In this document: piece by piece, positions 26,648-35,455 of the stretch
Layout: every line of letters starts with the position of its first letter
Numbering within the stretch: the first letter of the stretch is position 1
NCBI RefSeq assembly: GCF_001021505.1
Contig: NZ_LDPO01000011.1
Span: 1 to 64,000 of the forward strand
Source: Mycolicibacter heraklionensis
Lineage (GTDB): Bacteria > Actinomycetota > Actinomycetes > Mycobacteriales > Mycobacteriaceae
Reading direction: 5' to 3'
DNA length: 64,000 nucleotides
Made by a program: the position numbers and the translations under genes
Notes under the pieces: model-generated
The model's database searches: none
What the model was told of the DNA's origin: nothing
The model's input: the letters and a program-made list of their open reading frames with translations, nothing else

Positions 26648-27964
26648 CTAGGGGGTCCACCAGGGCCGCAGCGGCAGGCCCCCATCCCCACCCTGCTTGT
26701 CGACGTTGCCGGCCAGCACGTGGTGTAACTGACATTGGTTGCGCTCGAAGCCGATTACCGCCGCCGCCATGTACAGTCCCCACACCTTGGCGCGGCCCAG
26801 GCCGACTTCGGCGACGGCCTCGTCCCAGTGGTCCACCAGGTTCTGGCACCAGCCGCGCAGCGTCTTGGCGTAGTGGAGCCGGAAGTCCTCCTCGTGCAGG
26901 ACCTCGAGACCGGTCTGCTGGATCTCGGCGGTGATGGTTCCCACCCCGGTGATCTCGCCGTCGGGGAAGACGTACCGGTCGGTGAATGGGTCGCCCTTGT
27001 AGATCGAATTGTCCGCCGTTGTGATGCAGTGGTTGAGCAGCAGACCACCGGTGCGCAGTTTCGATTTGAGGAAACGGAAGTAGGACGGGTAGTTCTTCAC
27101 CCCGATGTGCTCAGTCATTCCGATCGAAGAGACGGCGTCGAACTCGGTCTCTCGCACGTCCCGGTAGTCGCAGTGCCGGACTTCAGCGAACTCGGAGAGC
27201 CCTTCATCGGCGATCGCCTGCTGCGCCCAGGCGACCTGCTCTGCAGCCAGGGTGGCGCCGAGCGCGTGCACCCCGCGGCGCGCGGCGTAGCGCACCATGC
27301 CGCCCCAGCCGCAGCCGACGTCAAGCAGGCGATCTCCGGGCTTCAGGCGCAGCTTGTCGAAGATCAGCCGGTACTTGTTCTCCTGGGCTTCTTCCAGCGT
27401 CGCGTCGGCGGTCGGGTAGATGGCGCAGGTGTAGGTCATCGACGGACCCAGCACCCACTCGTAGAAGGTGTTCGACACGTCGTAGTGGTGATGAATCGCG
27501 TCCGCGTCCCGAGACTTGCTGTGCCGCAGCCCGCTGGCGGTGCGTCGCCATTTAGGTGGCGCCTCCTCCGGAGGCGGAGCGATCGGCTTGAGATTCCTCA
27601 GCCCGATGGAGCGGACGATGTTGGCCATATCGCGCGGCGACGGGTGCTTGAATTCGAGGTCCGCCATGGCGTTGAGCACCTCGTAGGGATTTCCCGGATG
27701 GACACCACGCAGTTCCAGGTCACCCGAGACGTAGGCCCGGGCTATGCCGAGTTGGCCCAGTGAGGTGGCCAGATACGCGGTGGCGCGCGGATTCAGCAGA
27801 TCGACTCCTAGTTCTGCGTCATCGGGGCCGGCACTGCTGCCGTCGTAGGCAGAGATCTTCAGCGGTGGCTGCCCCCCGCCGGCCAGTAGCACCAGAATCT
27901 CAGCTAGCCCCAGCTTGCCGTTCGTGGTGGTGTTCGTGCTTCTGATGAGTGTTTTAGCCGTCAT
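26648..27964 (-). CDS. Cyclopropane-fatty-acid-synthase-family SAM methyltransferase, copy 1 (Rv3720-like)
   Basis: A 438-aa enzyme that would transfer a methyl group from SAM to the double bond of a phospholipid-bound fatty acid. Family motifs: HHHYDVSNTFYEWVLG, SMTYTCAIY, the SAM site LLDVGCGWGGMVRYA, and SSIGMTEHIG. An N-terminal domain of about 150 residues precedes the catalytic domain, as in Rv3720 and in TmsB/BfaB (UfaA1), which build 10-methyl fatty acids. The Shine-Dalgarno (AAGGGGGGG) supports ATG 27964. A near-identical domain layout occurs in the copy at 29275-30579. This copy has no adjacent oxidoreductase partner and is divergent from the flavin monooxygenase. Confidence 0.88.
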   Translation of the reverse strand: MTAKTLIRSTNTTTNGKLGLAEILVLLAGGGQPPLKISAYDGSSAGPDDAELGVDLLNPRATAYLATSLGQLGIARAYVSGDLELRGVHPGNPYEVLNAMADLEFKHPSPRDMANIVRSIGLRNLKPIAPPPEEAPPKWRRTASGLRHSKSRDADAIHHHYDVSNTFYEWVLGPSMTYTCAIYPTADATLEEAQENKYRLIFDKLRLKPGDRLLDVGCGWGGMVRYAARRGVHALGATLAAEQVAWAQQAIADEGLSEFAEVRHCDYRDVRETEFDAVSSIGMTEHIGVKNYPSYFRFLKSKLRTGGLLLNHCITTADNSIYKGDPFTDRYVFPDGEITGVGTITAEIQQTGLEVLHEEDFRLHYAKTLRGWCQNLVDHWDEAVAEVGLGRAKVWGLYMAAAVIGFERNQCQLHHVLAGNVDKQGGDGGLPLRPWWTP

Positions 27965-28037
27965 GAGTTACCCCCCCTTGTTCAGATGCGGGTAACCGCC
28001 CGGGCGGCACCTCAAACCCGGGTAACGTGGCACCCCA

Positions 28038-29264
28038 ATGGGCGATATGACCGAAACGACCACCTGCGCGATCGTCGGTGGTGGACCCGCAGGCATGGTG
28101 CTTGGGTTGTTGCTGGCGCGGGCCGGCGTGCGGGTGACCCTGCTGGAGAAGCACGCCGACTTCCTGCGCGACTTCCGTGGCGACACCGTGCATCCCACCA
28201 CGCTGCGACTCCTCGACGAGCTCGGGCTCTGGGAGCGCTTTGCGACGTTGTCGCACAGCGAGATCCACCAGGTCAGCCTGGATGTGGCCGGGCGCGACGT
28301 CACCGTGGTCGACTTCGGCCGGTTGCGGCGCCAGCCGCACCCCTACGTTGCGATGGTGCCGCAGTGGGACCTGCTCAACCTGCTTGCCGAATCCGCGCAG
28401 ACCGAGCCGACGTTCACCTTGCGGATGCAGACCGAAGTCACCGGGCTGCTGCACGAGGACGGTCGGGTGGCCGGAGTGCGTTACCGCGACACCGACGGCA
28501 CCGGCGAACTGCGTGCCGATCTCACGGTGGCCTGCGACGGGCGCTGGTCGGTCGCGCGGCACGAGGCCGGCTTGCACTCACGCGAGTTTCCGGTGAACTT
28601 CGATGTCTGGTGGTTCCGCCTGCCGAACGACCGCGCCGCCCAGCCCACCCTGTTGCCCCGACTGGGGCCGGGGCGGGCCGCGATCATGATTCCGCGCGAC
28701 AGTTATTTTCAGGTCGCCTATCTGGGGCGCAAGGGCACCGACGCGGACAGGCGAGCGCGCGGTATCGAGGCGTTCCGCCGTGACGTGGTCGAGCTCATTC
28801 CGGAAGCCGCGGATTCGGTGCAGGCGCTGCGGAGCATGGACGACGTCAAACACCTCGATGTCCGGGTGAACCGGTTGCGGCACTGGAGTATTGACGGGCT
28901 GTTGTGCATCGGAGACGCCGCACACGCCATGTCGCCGGCGGGTGGTGTCGGCATCAATCTGGCGGTGCAGGATGCAGTGGCCGCGGCGACCCTCCTGGCC
29001 GAGCCGCTGCGGCAAGGCCGGGTGACCCCTCGTGACCTGGCCGCCGTGCAACGGCGTCGACAGCTGCCCACCGTCGTCACCCAGTCCGTCCAGCGACTGG
29101 CGCACCGAGCGCTGAACCCGATCTTGAACGGCAAGAACCTCAGCCCGCCGGCGAGTGTGGGCACCCTGGTCGCGATGTTTCCCTGGCTGTCGGCGATTCC
29201 GGCCTATCTGGTCGGTGTGGGGGTGCGGCCGGAGCGGGCGCCGGCCTTCGCGCGCCGCCAGTAA
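28038..29264 (+). CDS. FAD-dependent aromatic-type monooxygenase
   Basis: A 408-aa class A flavoprotein monooxygenase (PHBH fold). FAD motifs: GGGPAGMVLGLLLARAG near the N-terminus, the DG-type motif in ADLTVACDGRWS, and the GDAAHAMSPAGGVGIN motif around residue 297. Enzymes of this group hydroxylate aromatic or polyketide substrates with NAD(P)H and oxygen; the substrate here is not evident. ATG 28038 or ATG 28047 (MTETT) could be the start. It sits on the opposite strand between the two cyclopropane-synthase-type genes, a position with no counterpart in the M. tuberculosis order as I know it, so it may be an insertion. Confidence 0.83.
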   Translation: MGDMTETTTCAIVGGGPAGMVLGLLLARAGVRVTLLEKHADFLRDFRGDTVHPTTLRLLDELGLWERFATLSHSEIHQVSLDVAGRDVTVVDFGRLRRQPHPYVAMVPQWDLLNLLAESAQTEPTFTLRMQTEVTGLLHEDGRVAGVRYRDTDGTGELRADLTVACDGRWSVARHEAGLHSREFPVNFDVWWFRLPNDRAAQPTLLPRLGPGRAAIMIPRDSYFQVAYLGRKGTDADRRARGIEAFRRDVVELIPEAADSVQALRSMDDVKHLDVRVNRLRHWSIDGLLCIGDAAHAMSPAGGVGINLAVQDAVAAATLLAEPLRQGRVTPRDLAAVQRRRQLPTVVTQSVQRLAHRALNPILNGKNLSPPASVGTLVAMFPWLSAIPAYLVGVGVRPERAPAFARRQ

Positions 29265-29274
29265 CCGCTACCGG

Positions 29275-30579
29275 CTAGGGCCGCCACCACGGCCGCAGCG
29301 GCAGGCCGGCCCCGTCGGAGCCGTTGACCGCCAGCGCATGATGAAGCTGAATCCCGTTGTGCTCGAAGCCCAACCGGGAGCCCGCCATGTACAGGCCCCA
29401 CACCTTGGCGGTGGCCAGCCCGACCTCGGCGACGGCGTCGTCCCAGTGCGCCACCAGGTTGGCGCACCAATCGCGCAGGGTCAGCTCGTAGTGGTTGCGC
29501 AGGTTCTCGGTGTGCAGCACCTCCAGGCCGGCGTCCTGGATCTCGCTGATGATGCGGCCTGAGCCAGCCAGCTCCCCGTCGGGAAACACATAGCGATCGA
29601 TGAAATCGCCTGCGGTCGCACCGGATTTGTTGTCCGCCCGGGTGATGCAGTGGTTGAGCAGCAGGCCGCCGGGACGCAGCCTGGACTTGAGGAAACCGAA
29701 ATAGGCGGGGTAGTTGGCCACGCCGATGTGCTCCGTCATCCCGATCGAGGAGACCGCGTCGAAGCCGGATTCGCCGACGTCGCGGTAATCGCAGTGGCGC
29801 ACCTCGGCCCGGTCGGCCAACCCCTCGGAGGCGATCGCGCGCTGCGCCCACCGGGCCTGCTCGGCCGACAGCGTCGCACCGATGGCGCGCACCCCGTGCC
29901 GCGCCGCGTAGCGCACCATGCCGCCCCAGCCGCAGCCGACGTCGAGCAGCAGGTCGCCGGGGCACAACCCCAGCTTGTCGAAGATCAGCCGGTACTTGTT
30001 CTCCTGGGCCTGCTCCAGCGTCGCATCCGGGTCCGGGTAGACCGCGCAGGTGTAGGTCATCGACGGGCCCAAGACCCATTCGTAGAAGTCGTTGGACACG
30101 TCGTAGTGGTGATGAATCGCCTCGGCATCCCGAGACTTGCTGTGCCGTAACCCTTCCGCGATGCGTCGCCACCGGGGGAGTGCCTCTTGGGGCGGCGGGG
30201 CGATCGGCACCAGGTGCTCGATTCCGATCGAGCGCACGATGTTGGCCAGCACTCGCGGCGAGGGCCGTTTGAAGTGCAGCTCGTCGGCCAGCGCCTTGAG
30301 CAGCAGGTAGGGATCCCCGGGGTGTACGCCATGCACCCCCAGGTCCCCGGCGATGTAGGCGCGGGCCATACCCAGGTCGCCCGGAGCGGTGGCCAGATAG
30401 GTGGTGCCGCGCGGGGTCAACAGGTCCAGGCCCAGGGGCGCGTCGTCGGGGCCGGTGCTGCTGCCGTCATAGGCGGTGAAGCGCAGCGGCAGGTGCCCGT
30501 CGGTGGCCAGGGTCTCCAGCACCTGGGCCAGGCTCAATCGGCCGGTCGGAGTGCGGACCTGCTCGCTGTCGATCGTCAT
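29275..30579 (-). CDS. Cyclopropane-fatty-acid-synthase-family SAM methyltransferase, copy 2
   Basis: A 434-aa paralogue of the enzyme at 26648-27964, with the same order of motifs: GLRHSKSRDAEAIHHHYDVS, TYTCAVYPDPDATLEQAQEN, LLLDVGCGWGGMVRYAARHG and SSIGMTEHIGVANYP. The C-terminus GLPLRPWW is shared. Its start overlaps the stop of the upstream FAD oxidoreductase by 4 bp (ATGA), so the two are translationally coupled. That pairing matches Rv3719-Rv3720 and the BfaA/BfaB (TmsA/TmsB) arrangement, making this copy the likelier syntenic orthologue. Methylation of oleoyl phospholipid is a plausible reaction but not demonstrated. Confidence 0.88.
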   Translation of the reverse strand: MTIDSEQVRTPTGRLSLAQVLETLATDGHLPLRFTAYDGSSTGPDDAPLGLDLLTPRGTTYLATAPGDLGMARAYIAGDLGVHGVHPGDPYLLLKALADELHFKRPSPRVLANIVRSIGIEHLVPIAPPPQEALPRWRRIAEGLRHSKSRDAEAIHHHYDVSNDFYEWVLGPSMTYTCAVYPDPDATLEQAQENKYRLIFDKLGLCPGDLLLDVGCGWGGMVRYAARHGVRAIGATLSAEQARWAQRAIASEGLADRAEVRHCDYRDVGESGFDAVSSIGMTEHIGVANYPAYFGFLKSRLRPGGLLLNHCITRADNKSGATAGDFIDRYVFPDGELAGSGRIISEIQDAGLEVLHTENLRNHYELTLRDWCANLVAHWDDAVAEVGLATAKVWGLYMAGSRLGFEHNGIQLHHALAVNGSDGAGLPLRPWWRP

Positions 30580-31955
30580 CGTCGTCGCACCGCCTTGGCG
30601 TAGAGATCCAGTAGTCGCGAGTCGGGGTCGTAGGTCTTCTTGATCGCTCGGTAGGTTTCACCGCCGTAGAGCTCGTCAAACTCCGCGGCGGTGTAGTAGG
30701 AGTCGGAGTACAGCGACTTGTGGCCGTCGAGCTCGCTCACCTTGGCCTCGATCAGGCGATTGGTGGCGCCCTCGGTGGCGCCGGCCGGGACCGACGACCA
30801 GAACCCCACGTTGACGTAGGTGCGGTTGGGCCGGATCGGGTACAGCGGCCACTCCTCATCGCTGCGCAGCCGCAGCGGGCACAACCACACCGGCTCGATC
30901 GGCACGTGGGCGAAGAACCAGTCCAGAAATTCCCGGCAGCGCTCCAGGGGGACCTCGATGTCCTGCACCACCCGCTCACGTGGCGGGCGGTGGTGTCGCT
31001 TCTCGATCCGGTCGGCGATGGCGAACCGCTGGTCGTAGGCGATCAGCTTCGAGTAGACGCTGCTGCGCCGGTAGCGTCGCGGCCACCAGCGTCGCACCAG
31101 GGGACGCTGCGCCCCGAACGCGCGCGAGCACCAGAACCAGTCGGTGTCCCAGCGCCACAGGTAGTCGTGGATGGTCAGCCGGTCGTCTTTGATCCCGTGC
31201 GCGTGCCGGATCGAGCGGTAGTAGATCTGCTGGCCGGTGTAGTCGCTGACGGCGCCGGGGGAGTCGGTCGCGATGCCGACGCACAGGTAGCTCTCCCGGG
31301 GGCTGAACACCACCCCGTCGAGGTAGTCCACCGGAACGCCTTCGAGCCCGCCGGTGTCGATGATGCGGTCCATCGTCGAAACCAGCTCGTCTAGGGAGTC
31401 GAAGCGGACGTGCCGCAACGCGACGAACGGTTTGACGGCTTCCAGCTCGATCCGGAGTCGTGTCGAATATCCCAGCGTGCCATAAGAATTCGGAAATGCA
31501 TGGAACAGATCAGCATGCTGGTGCCGCGACACGGTCAGCAGTTCGCCCGCGCCGGTAAGCACGTCCATCTCCAGCACCGACTCATGGGGAAGCCCGTTGC
31601 GGAACGACGCCGACTCGATTCCCAAGCCGCTGACCGCGCCGCCCACCGTGATCGTCTTGAGCTGCGGGACCACCAACGGTGCCAAACCGTAGGGGAGGGT
31701 GGCGGCGACCAGGTCCTCGTAGGTGCACATGCCGTCGACGTCGGCGGTGCCGTTCTCCGGGTCGACGGCGAGGACGCTGACCAGGCCCGAGGTGTCCAGA
31801 CCGGGCGCCTGGCGCTTCGCGCGCGCCCGAAACAGGTTGGAGGTGGGCTTGGCCAGCCGGACCGATTCGTCGGCGGGGATGTTCCGGTAGCTGTCCAGCA
31901 GTCGCTGCACCCCCCGCGCGTGGGATGTCGGTGTATCGGCCGGCCGAACGGACAT
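30576..31955 (-). CDS. FAD-binding oxidoreductase (Rv3719-like, DHCR24/TmsA type)
   Basis: A 459-aa flavoprotein of the FAD_binding_4 (vanillyl-alcohol oxidase) superfamily. The PP-loop region TITVGGAVSGLGIESASFRN binds FAD; VSVLAVDPENGTADVDGMCTYEDL is the usual N-terminal entry. The C-terminal half resembles DWARF1/DHCR24-like double-bond reductases. In BfaA/TmsA systems such a protein reduces a 10-methylene to a 10-methyl fatty acid made by the adjacent methyltransferase. ATG 31955 follows GGGAGGTG; the open frame upstream is antisense noise over the amidase. Coupled to the methyltransferase at 29275-30579. Confidence 0.85.
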   Translation of the reverse strand: MSVRPADTPTSHARGVQRLLDSYRNIPADESVRLAKPTSNLFRARAKRQAPGLDTSGLVSVLAVDPENGTADVDGMCTYEDLVAATLPYGLAPLVVPQLKTITVGGAVSGLGIESASFRNGLPHESVLEMDVLTGAGELLTVSRHQHADLFHAFPNSYGTLGYSTRLRIELEAVKPFVALRHVRFDSLDELVSTMDRIIDTGGLEGVPVDYLDGVVFSPRESYLCVGIATDSPGAVSDYTGQQIYYRSIRHAHGIKDDRLTIHDYLWRWDTDWFWCSRAFGAQRPLVRRWWPRRYRRSSVYSKLIAYDQRFAIADRIEKRHHRPPRERVVQDIEVPLERCREFLDWFFAHVPIEPVWLCPLRLRSDEEWPLYPIRPNRTYVNVGFWSSVPAGATEGATNRLIEAKVSELDGHKSLYSDSYYTAAEFDELYGGETYRAIKKTYDPDSRLLDLYAKAVRRR

Positions 31956-32008
31956 CACCTCCCACGCTAACGGGGGATCGGCGGATCTGCACGCAACGGC
32001 GTGGCGGT

Positions 32009-32782
32009 TCAGGGCAGTTGCGTTTGACTGCTCAGGAAGCTGGCGATGCCGCGTGCGACGGCGTCGGCGTAGCGCTGCCGGCCCGCTGGGCTCTCCATCA
32101 GGGCTGCATCGGTGGCGTTTTTCATGTTGCCCAGCTCGACCAGGACCGACGGATATTCGGCCAGGTTCAGCCCGGCGAGGTCGGCGCGTCCCTTCAAGCC
32201 GTCGGTGCCGATGTAATTGGCTGGGGGAATGCCGGCGGCCTGCAATTGGCTGCGCATGATCTGGGCGAACCGTACCGCGGGGCCCTCCTGGGCCGGGTTG
32301 AGCGGCGGTGCCGAGTAGTTGACGTGGAATCCGCGGCCGGCGGGCTGCCCGCCGTCGGCATGGATGGACACGATGGCGTTGGGGTGCAGCGCATTGGCCG
32401 CCGCGGCGCGGGCGTCGACGCACGGCGCCGGCCCGTTGTCGTCACCGCGCGACATCGCGGTGCGGACCCCGGCGGAGTTGAGGGCCTGGCGGATCCGCAG
32501 CGTGGTGTCCCAGGCGAAGCTGTGCTCGGGATAGCCGGAGTTGGTCGCGGTGCCGCTGGTCTGGCAGTTCTTGGTGCCGCCCCGGCCGTTGGGCACCTGA
32601 CGTGACAGGGCAGCCGGGTCACCCGCGCCGCTGTGGCCGGGGTCGAGGAACACGATCATGCCGGCGATACTGGCCGGACCGGCCCAGGCCAAGGGAGCCA
32701 GCGGGGCGCTCGGCACCGCGGCGGCCACCACCAGGCCGATGGTGATCGCGATACCGACACGGACAAGAACTGGTACGCGCAC
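32009..32782 (-). CDS. ami1: N-acetylmuramoyl-L-alanine amidase, Rv3717-like (copy 2, syntenic)
   Basis: A 257-aa secreted Amidase_3 enzyme. The N-terminal hydrophobic segment (about 8-34) acts as signal or anchor. Catalytic set: His50 (DPGHSG), Glu86 (YPEHS), His141 (SIHADGG) and Glu216 (LVELGN). Two cysteines are retained (73 and 121). Its place beside ebfC-recR matches M. tuberculosis Rv3717 (Ami1), which trims septal peptidoglycan during daughter cell separation. Divergent from ebfC. The other copy at 1631-2371 shares long stretches such as SRQVPNGRGGTK, so both stem from a duplication. Confidence 0.92.
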   Translation of the reverse strand: MRVPVLVRVGIAITIGLVVAAAVPSAPLAPLAWAGPASIAGMIVFLDPGHSGAGDPAALSRQVPNGRGGTKNCQTSGTATNSGYPEHSFAWDTTLRIRQALNSAGVRTAMSRGDDNGPAPCVDARAAAANALHPNAIVSIHADGGQPAGRGFHVNYSAPPLNPAQEGPAVRFAQIMRSQLQAAGIPPANYIGTDGLKGRADLAGLNLAEYPSVLVELGNMKNATDAALMESPAGRQRYADAVARGIASFLSSQTQLP

Positions 32783-32869
32783 ACCGCCAACGTAGGCCGA
32801 GGCCGACTACGCTGGGATTCTCACACGCACCGGGTCTTGGAGCTGAAACCAAGCCGCAACCCAGTCGAG

Positions 32870-32901
32870 ACAACGCACACGACAACGCACACGACAACGC
32901 A
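32870..32901 (+). repeat. 12-bp tandem repeat before ebfC
   Basis: The unit ACAACGCACACG occurs 2.7 times in direct tandem (starting 32870, 32882 and 32894), ending 2 bp before the ebfC Shine-Dalgarno AAGGGGAG. A TACGCT -10-like hexamer lies upstream at 32808. The repeat would be in the 5' untranslated region and may vary in copy number. Confidence 0.7.
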
Positions 32902-32912
32902 AGGGGAGTGTC

Positions 32913-33248
32913 ATGCAACCAGGAGGCCCGCCCGACATGTCGGCGCTGCTGGCCCAGGCGCAGCAGATGCAGCAGCGACTGCTGCAGGCACAGCAGGAGC
33001 TGGCCGTCACCGAGGTGCACGGGGAGGCCGGAAACGGCCTGGTCAAGGTCACCTCCAACGGCAGCGGCGAGGTGCTCGCGGTGCACATCGACCCGAAGGT
33101 CGTCGACCCGCAGGACATCGAGACACTGCAGGACCTGCTCGTGGGAGCGCTCGCGGACGCCTCGAAGAAGGCGCACACGCTGGCCCAGCAGCGGCTCTCG
33201 CCGCTGGCCGGCGGCATGGGCGGCGCGCTCGGCATGCCGGGAGCCTAG
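32913..33248 (+). CDS. ebfC: Nucleoid-associated protein EbfC/YbaB family
   Basis: A 111-aa small DNA-binding protein forming dimers with a tweezer shape. The family helix [16 protein letters not shown] is followed by [20 protein letters not shown], then a C-terminal helix and a Gly/Met tail ([12 protein letters not shown]). It is directly followed by recR (start at the next base), the universally conserved dnaX/ybaB/recR linkage, here with dnaX about 6 kb away. It probably affects nucleoid structure or recombination repair. Confidence 0.93.
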   Translation: MQPGGPPDMSALLAQAQQMQQRLLQAQQELAVTEVHGEAGNGLVKVTSNGSGEVLAVHIDPKVVDPQDIETLQDLLVGALADASKKAHTLAQQRLSPLAGGMGGALGMPGA

Positions 33249-33860
33249 GTGTTTGAGGGTCCGGTTCAGGACCTGATCGACGAGCTGGGCAAGCTGCCGG
33301 GCATCGGCCCCAAGAGCGCCCAGCGGATCGCGTTTCACCTGCTGTCGGTGGAGCCGCCGGAGATCGACCGGCTCACCGCGGTGCTCACCAAGGTCCGCGA
33401 CGGAGTGCAGTTCTGTGAGGTGTGCGGCAACGTCGCCGACGCGCAGCGTTGCCGGATCTGCGGGGATCCGCGGCGTGACTTCGCCCAGATCTGCGTCGTA
33501 GAGGAGCCCAAGGACGTCGCCGCCATCGAGCGCACCCGGGAGTTCCGCGGCCGCTACCACGTGCTCGGCGGCGCGCTGGATCCCTTGTCGGGAATCGGTC
33601 CCGAGCAGCTGCGGGTGCGTGAGCTGCTGAACCGGGTCGGGGAGCGGATTGACGGCGTCGACGTCAGTGAGGTGATCATCGCCACCGACCCCAACACCGA
33701 GGGTGAGGCCACCGCTACGTACCTGGTGCGGGTGCTGCGCGACATCCCCGGTCTCTCGGTGACCCGCCTGGCGTCCGGCCTGCCGATGGGCGGTGACCTG
33801 GAATTCGCTGACGAGCTGACCTTGGGCCGGGCTTTCACCGGCCGCCGCGCCATGGCCTGA
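33249..33860 (+). CDS. recR: Recombination mediator protein RecR
   Basis: A 203-aa protein: N-terminal helix-hairpin-helix ([20 protein letters not shown]), a C4 zinc finger ([18 protein letters not shown], about 56-73), and a Toprim domain ([26 protein letters not shown]). With RecO it loads RecA at gapped DNA. GTG start immediately after the ebfC stop. Length is normal for the family. Followed by a strong hairpin terminator shared with the convergent reductase gene. Confidence 0.97.
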   Translation: MFEGPVQDLIDELGKLPGIGPKSAQRIAFHLLSVEPPEIDRLTAVLTKVRDGVQFCEVCGNVADAQRCRICGDPRRDFAQICVVEEPKDVAAIERTREFRGRYHVLGGALDPLSGIGPEQLRVRELLNRVGERIDGVDVSEVIIATDPNTEGEATATYLVRVLRDIPGLSVTRLASGLPMGGDLEFADELTLGRAFTGRRAMA

Positions 33861-33868
33861 TTCCTTTA

Positions 33869-33931
33869 CCGCGAGATCGCACTCACGCAGGAACCTTCTC
33901 GAACTTTCCCTGCGTGGATGCGATCTCGCGG
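33869..33931. terminator. Bidirectional stem-loop between recR and the rubredoxin reductase gene
   Basis: Outer arms 33869-33881 and 33919-33931 pair perfectly over 13 bp, and inner arms CACGCAGG/CCTGCGTG (33884-33891, 33909-33916) extend the stem. It fills the gap between two convergent genes and so can end transcription from both sides. No U-tract on either strand. Confidence 0.75.
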
Positions 33932-33933
33932 CG

Positions 33934-35106
33934 TTAGGCCGGCTGCAGGACGTCGGAGATCGGCACACCCGCGGCGATGCCGGCGCGGGCCGTCCGGACC
34001 TTCTCCGGGATGCCTGCGCCCACCACCGCGATCAATACCCCGTCGCGCTCGTAGTAGGCCAGGAATCGGCGGCCGTCATCGTCGACCAGGTGCACGGTGT
34101 CGCCGGATCTCGGCCGGCCCAGGCACTGGATCTTGATGTCGTACTGGTCGCTCCAGAAGTAGGGCACGGCCGGACTGACCACCGCTTCGGAGTTCAGCAT
34201 CGCCGCCACCAGGGTCTTCGCCTGGTCGGCGACGTTGCTCCAGTGCTCGACGCGGACCTGCGCCCCGGTCGCGTCCCGCCAGGACGCCACGTCGCCGATC
34301 GCCCAGACGTCCGGGGCGCTGGTGCGTCCGACCGCGTCGCAGACCACGCCATCAGCCACGTCGACGTGGCTGCCGGCCAGCCAGTCGGTGGCCGGGCGCG
34401 ACCCGATGCCCACCACCACCAGGTCGGCCTCGATGACCGACCCGTCGGCCAGCGTCACCGCCTCGACGCGTTCACCGCCGGAGACGGAATCCACCGCCAC
34501 ACCGGTACGCACATCGACACCCTCATCCCGGTGCAGCCGGGCGATCAACGCCCCGGCCTGCTCGCCCAGCACGGACGCCAGCGGGGTGGGTTGCGGCTCC
34601 ACCAGCACCACCTGCACTCCCAGGCCGCGCAGGCTGGCCGCGACCTCGCACCCGATGAAACCGGCGCCGATCACCACGGCCCGGCGCGCCTTCGCGGCCC
34701 GGTACTGCAGCGCCACGCAGTCGTCGAGCGAGCGCAGCACGCAGATGCCGTCCAGGTCGCCGAACGCCGGGATGCGGTTGGGCACCAAGCCGGTGGCGAT
34801 CACCAGCTGGTCGTAGCCCAGGACCTCCCCGTCGGCCAGTGTCACGGTGTGGGCCGCCACGTCGACGGCGCGGGCCGGGCAGCCGAGCCGCAACTCGATG
34901 CCGTTGTCCTCGTAGAATCCCGCCGGCTTCAAAGCAACGCTGTCGACCTCGCCGCGCAGCATCTGCTTGGACAGCGGCGGACGGTCATAGGGCGGGTGCT
35001 CTTCGGCGCCGACGACGGTGATCGGATCCGTGTAGCCGTTGCGGCGAAGCTGTTCGGCGGTGCGTACCGCCGCCAGGCCCGCCCCGACGATGACCACCCC
35101 GTTCAC
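33934..35106 (-). CDS. Rubredoxin/ferredoxin reductase (FAD, NADH)
   Basis: A 390-aa flavoprotein of the AlkT/CamA type that would pass electrons from NAD(P)H to the two rubredoxins. FAD motif [16 protein letters not shown] at the N-terminus, NAD(P)H motif [20 protein letters not shown] around residue 150, and the second FAD motif [11 protein letters not shown] near 280. GTG 35106 overlaps the rubB stop (GTGA), so it is the last gene of the alkB-rubA-rubB operon. The upstream open part to 35262 merely shadows rubB. Confidence 0.9.
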   Translation of the reverse strand: MNGVVIVGAGLAAVRTAEQLRRNGYTDPITVVGAEEHPPYDRPPLSKQMLRGEVDSVALKPAGFYEDNGIELRLGCPARAVDVAAHTVTLADGEVLGYDQLVIATGLVPNRIPAFGDLDGICVLRSLDDCVALQYRAAKARRAVVIGAGFIGCEVAASLRGLGVQVVLVEPQPTPLASVLGEQAGALIARLHRDEGVDVRTGVAVDSVSGGERVEAVTLADGSVIEADLVVVGIGSRPATDWLAGSHVDVADGVVCDAVGRTSAPDVWAIGDVASWRDATGAQVRVEHWSNVADQAKTLVAAMLNSEAVVSPAVPYFWSDQYDIKIQCLGRPRSGDTVHLVDDDGRRFLAYYERDGVLIAVVGAGIPEKVRTARAGIAAGVPISDVLQPA

Positions 35107-35285
35107 GACCGGGCCACTTCCACCATCTCGAAGTCGGCCTTCGCCGCACCGCAGTCCGGGCAGCTCCAGTCCTCGGGGATGTCGGCCCAGCGGGTGCCGG
35201 GGTCGATACCGTCCTCCGGCCAGCCCAGCGCCTCGTCGTACTCGAAGCCGCACTGCAGGCACCGGAACAGTTTGTAGTCGTTCAT
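35103..35285 (-). CDS. rubB: Rubredoxin 2
   Basis: A 60-aa iron protein with two CxxC knuckles: [13 protein letters not shown] (Cys9 and Cys12) and CPDCGAAK (near 42 and 45). [19 protein letters not shown] is the usual rubredoxin core. It carries electrons to AlkB. ATG 35285 overlaps the rubA stop (35282-35284), and its own stop overlaps the reductase start, so the cassette is tightly coupled. Confidence 0.95.
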   Translation of the reverse strand: MNDYKLFRCLQCGFEYDEALGWPEDGIDPGTRWADIPEDWSCPDCGAAKADFEMVEVARS

Positions 35286-35455
35286 GAGCTCTCTCCTATC
35301 GGTTCGAAATCCAGCTTTTCGCGTACCGCGCAGTCCGGGCAGGTCCAGTCGTCCGGGATCTGCTGCCATCCGGTGCCGGCGGGGAACCCCTCTCGGGGCT
35401 CCCCGGCGGCCTCGTCGTAGACGTACCCGCAGCCCGGGCACCCGTACCCGGCCAT
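35282..35455 (-). CDS. rubA: Rubredoxin 1
   Basis: A 57-aa rubredoxin too short for most ORF cutoffs. Iron ligands are CPGC (6-9) and CPDC (39-42), with the core [20 protein letters not shown]. Its ATG overlaps the alkB stop by one base (TGATG), and its stop overlaps the rubB start. Mycobacterial alkane systems normally have a paired rubA-rubB like this one, with the second partner able to support AlkB electron transfer. Confidence 0.93.
   Translation of the reverse strand: MAGYGCPGCGYVYDEAAGEPREGFPAGTGWQQIPDDWTCPDCAVREKLDFEPIGESS

Noticed and set aside
30576..32423. 615-codon version of the FAD oxidoreductase
   Set aside because: The first 156 codons overlap the second amidase in another frame; ATG 31955 has a strong ribosome site and the family's usual length.
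32870..32901. Possible CRISPR-like repeat
   Set aside because: Units are 12 bp with no spacers, only 2.7 copies, and no cas genes in the window.
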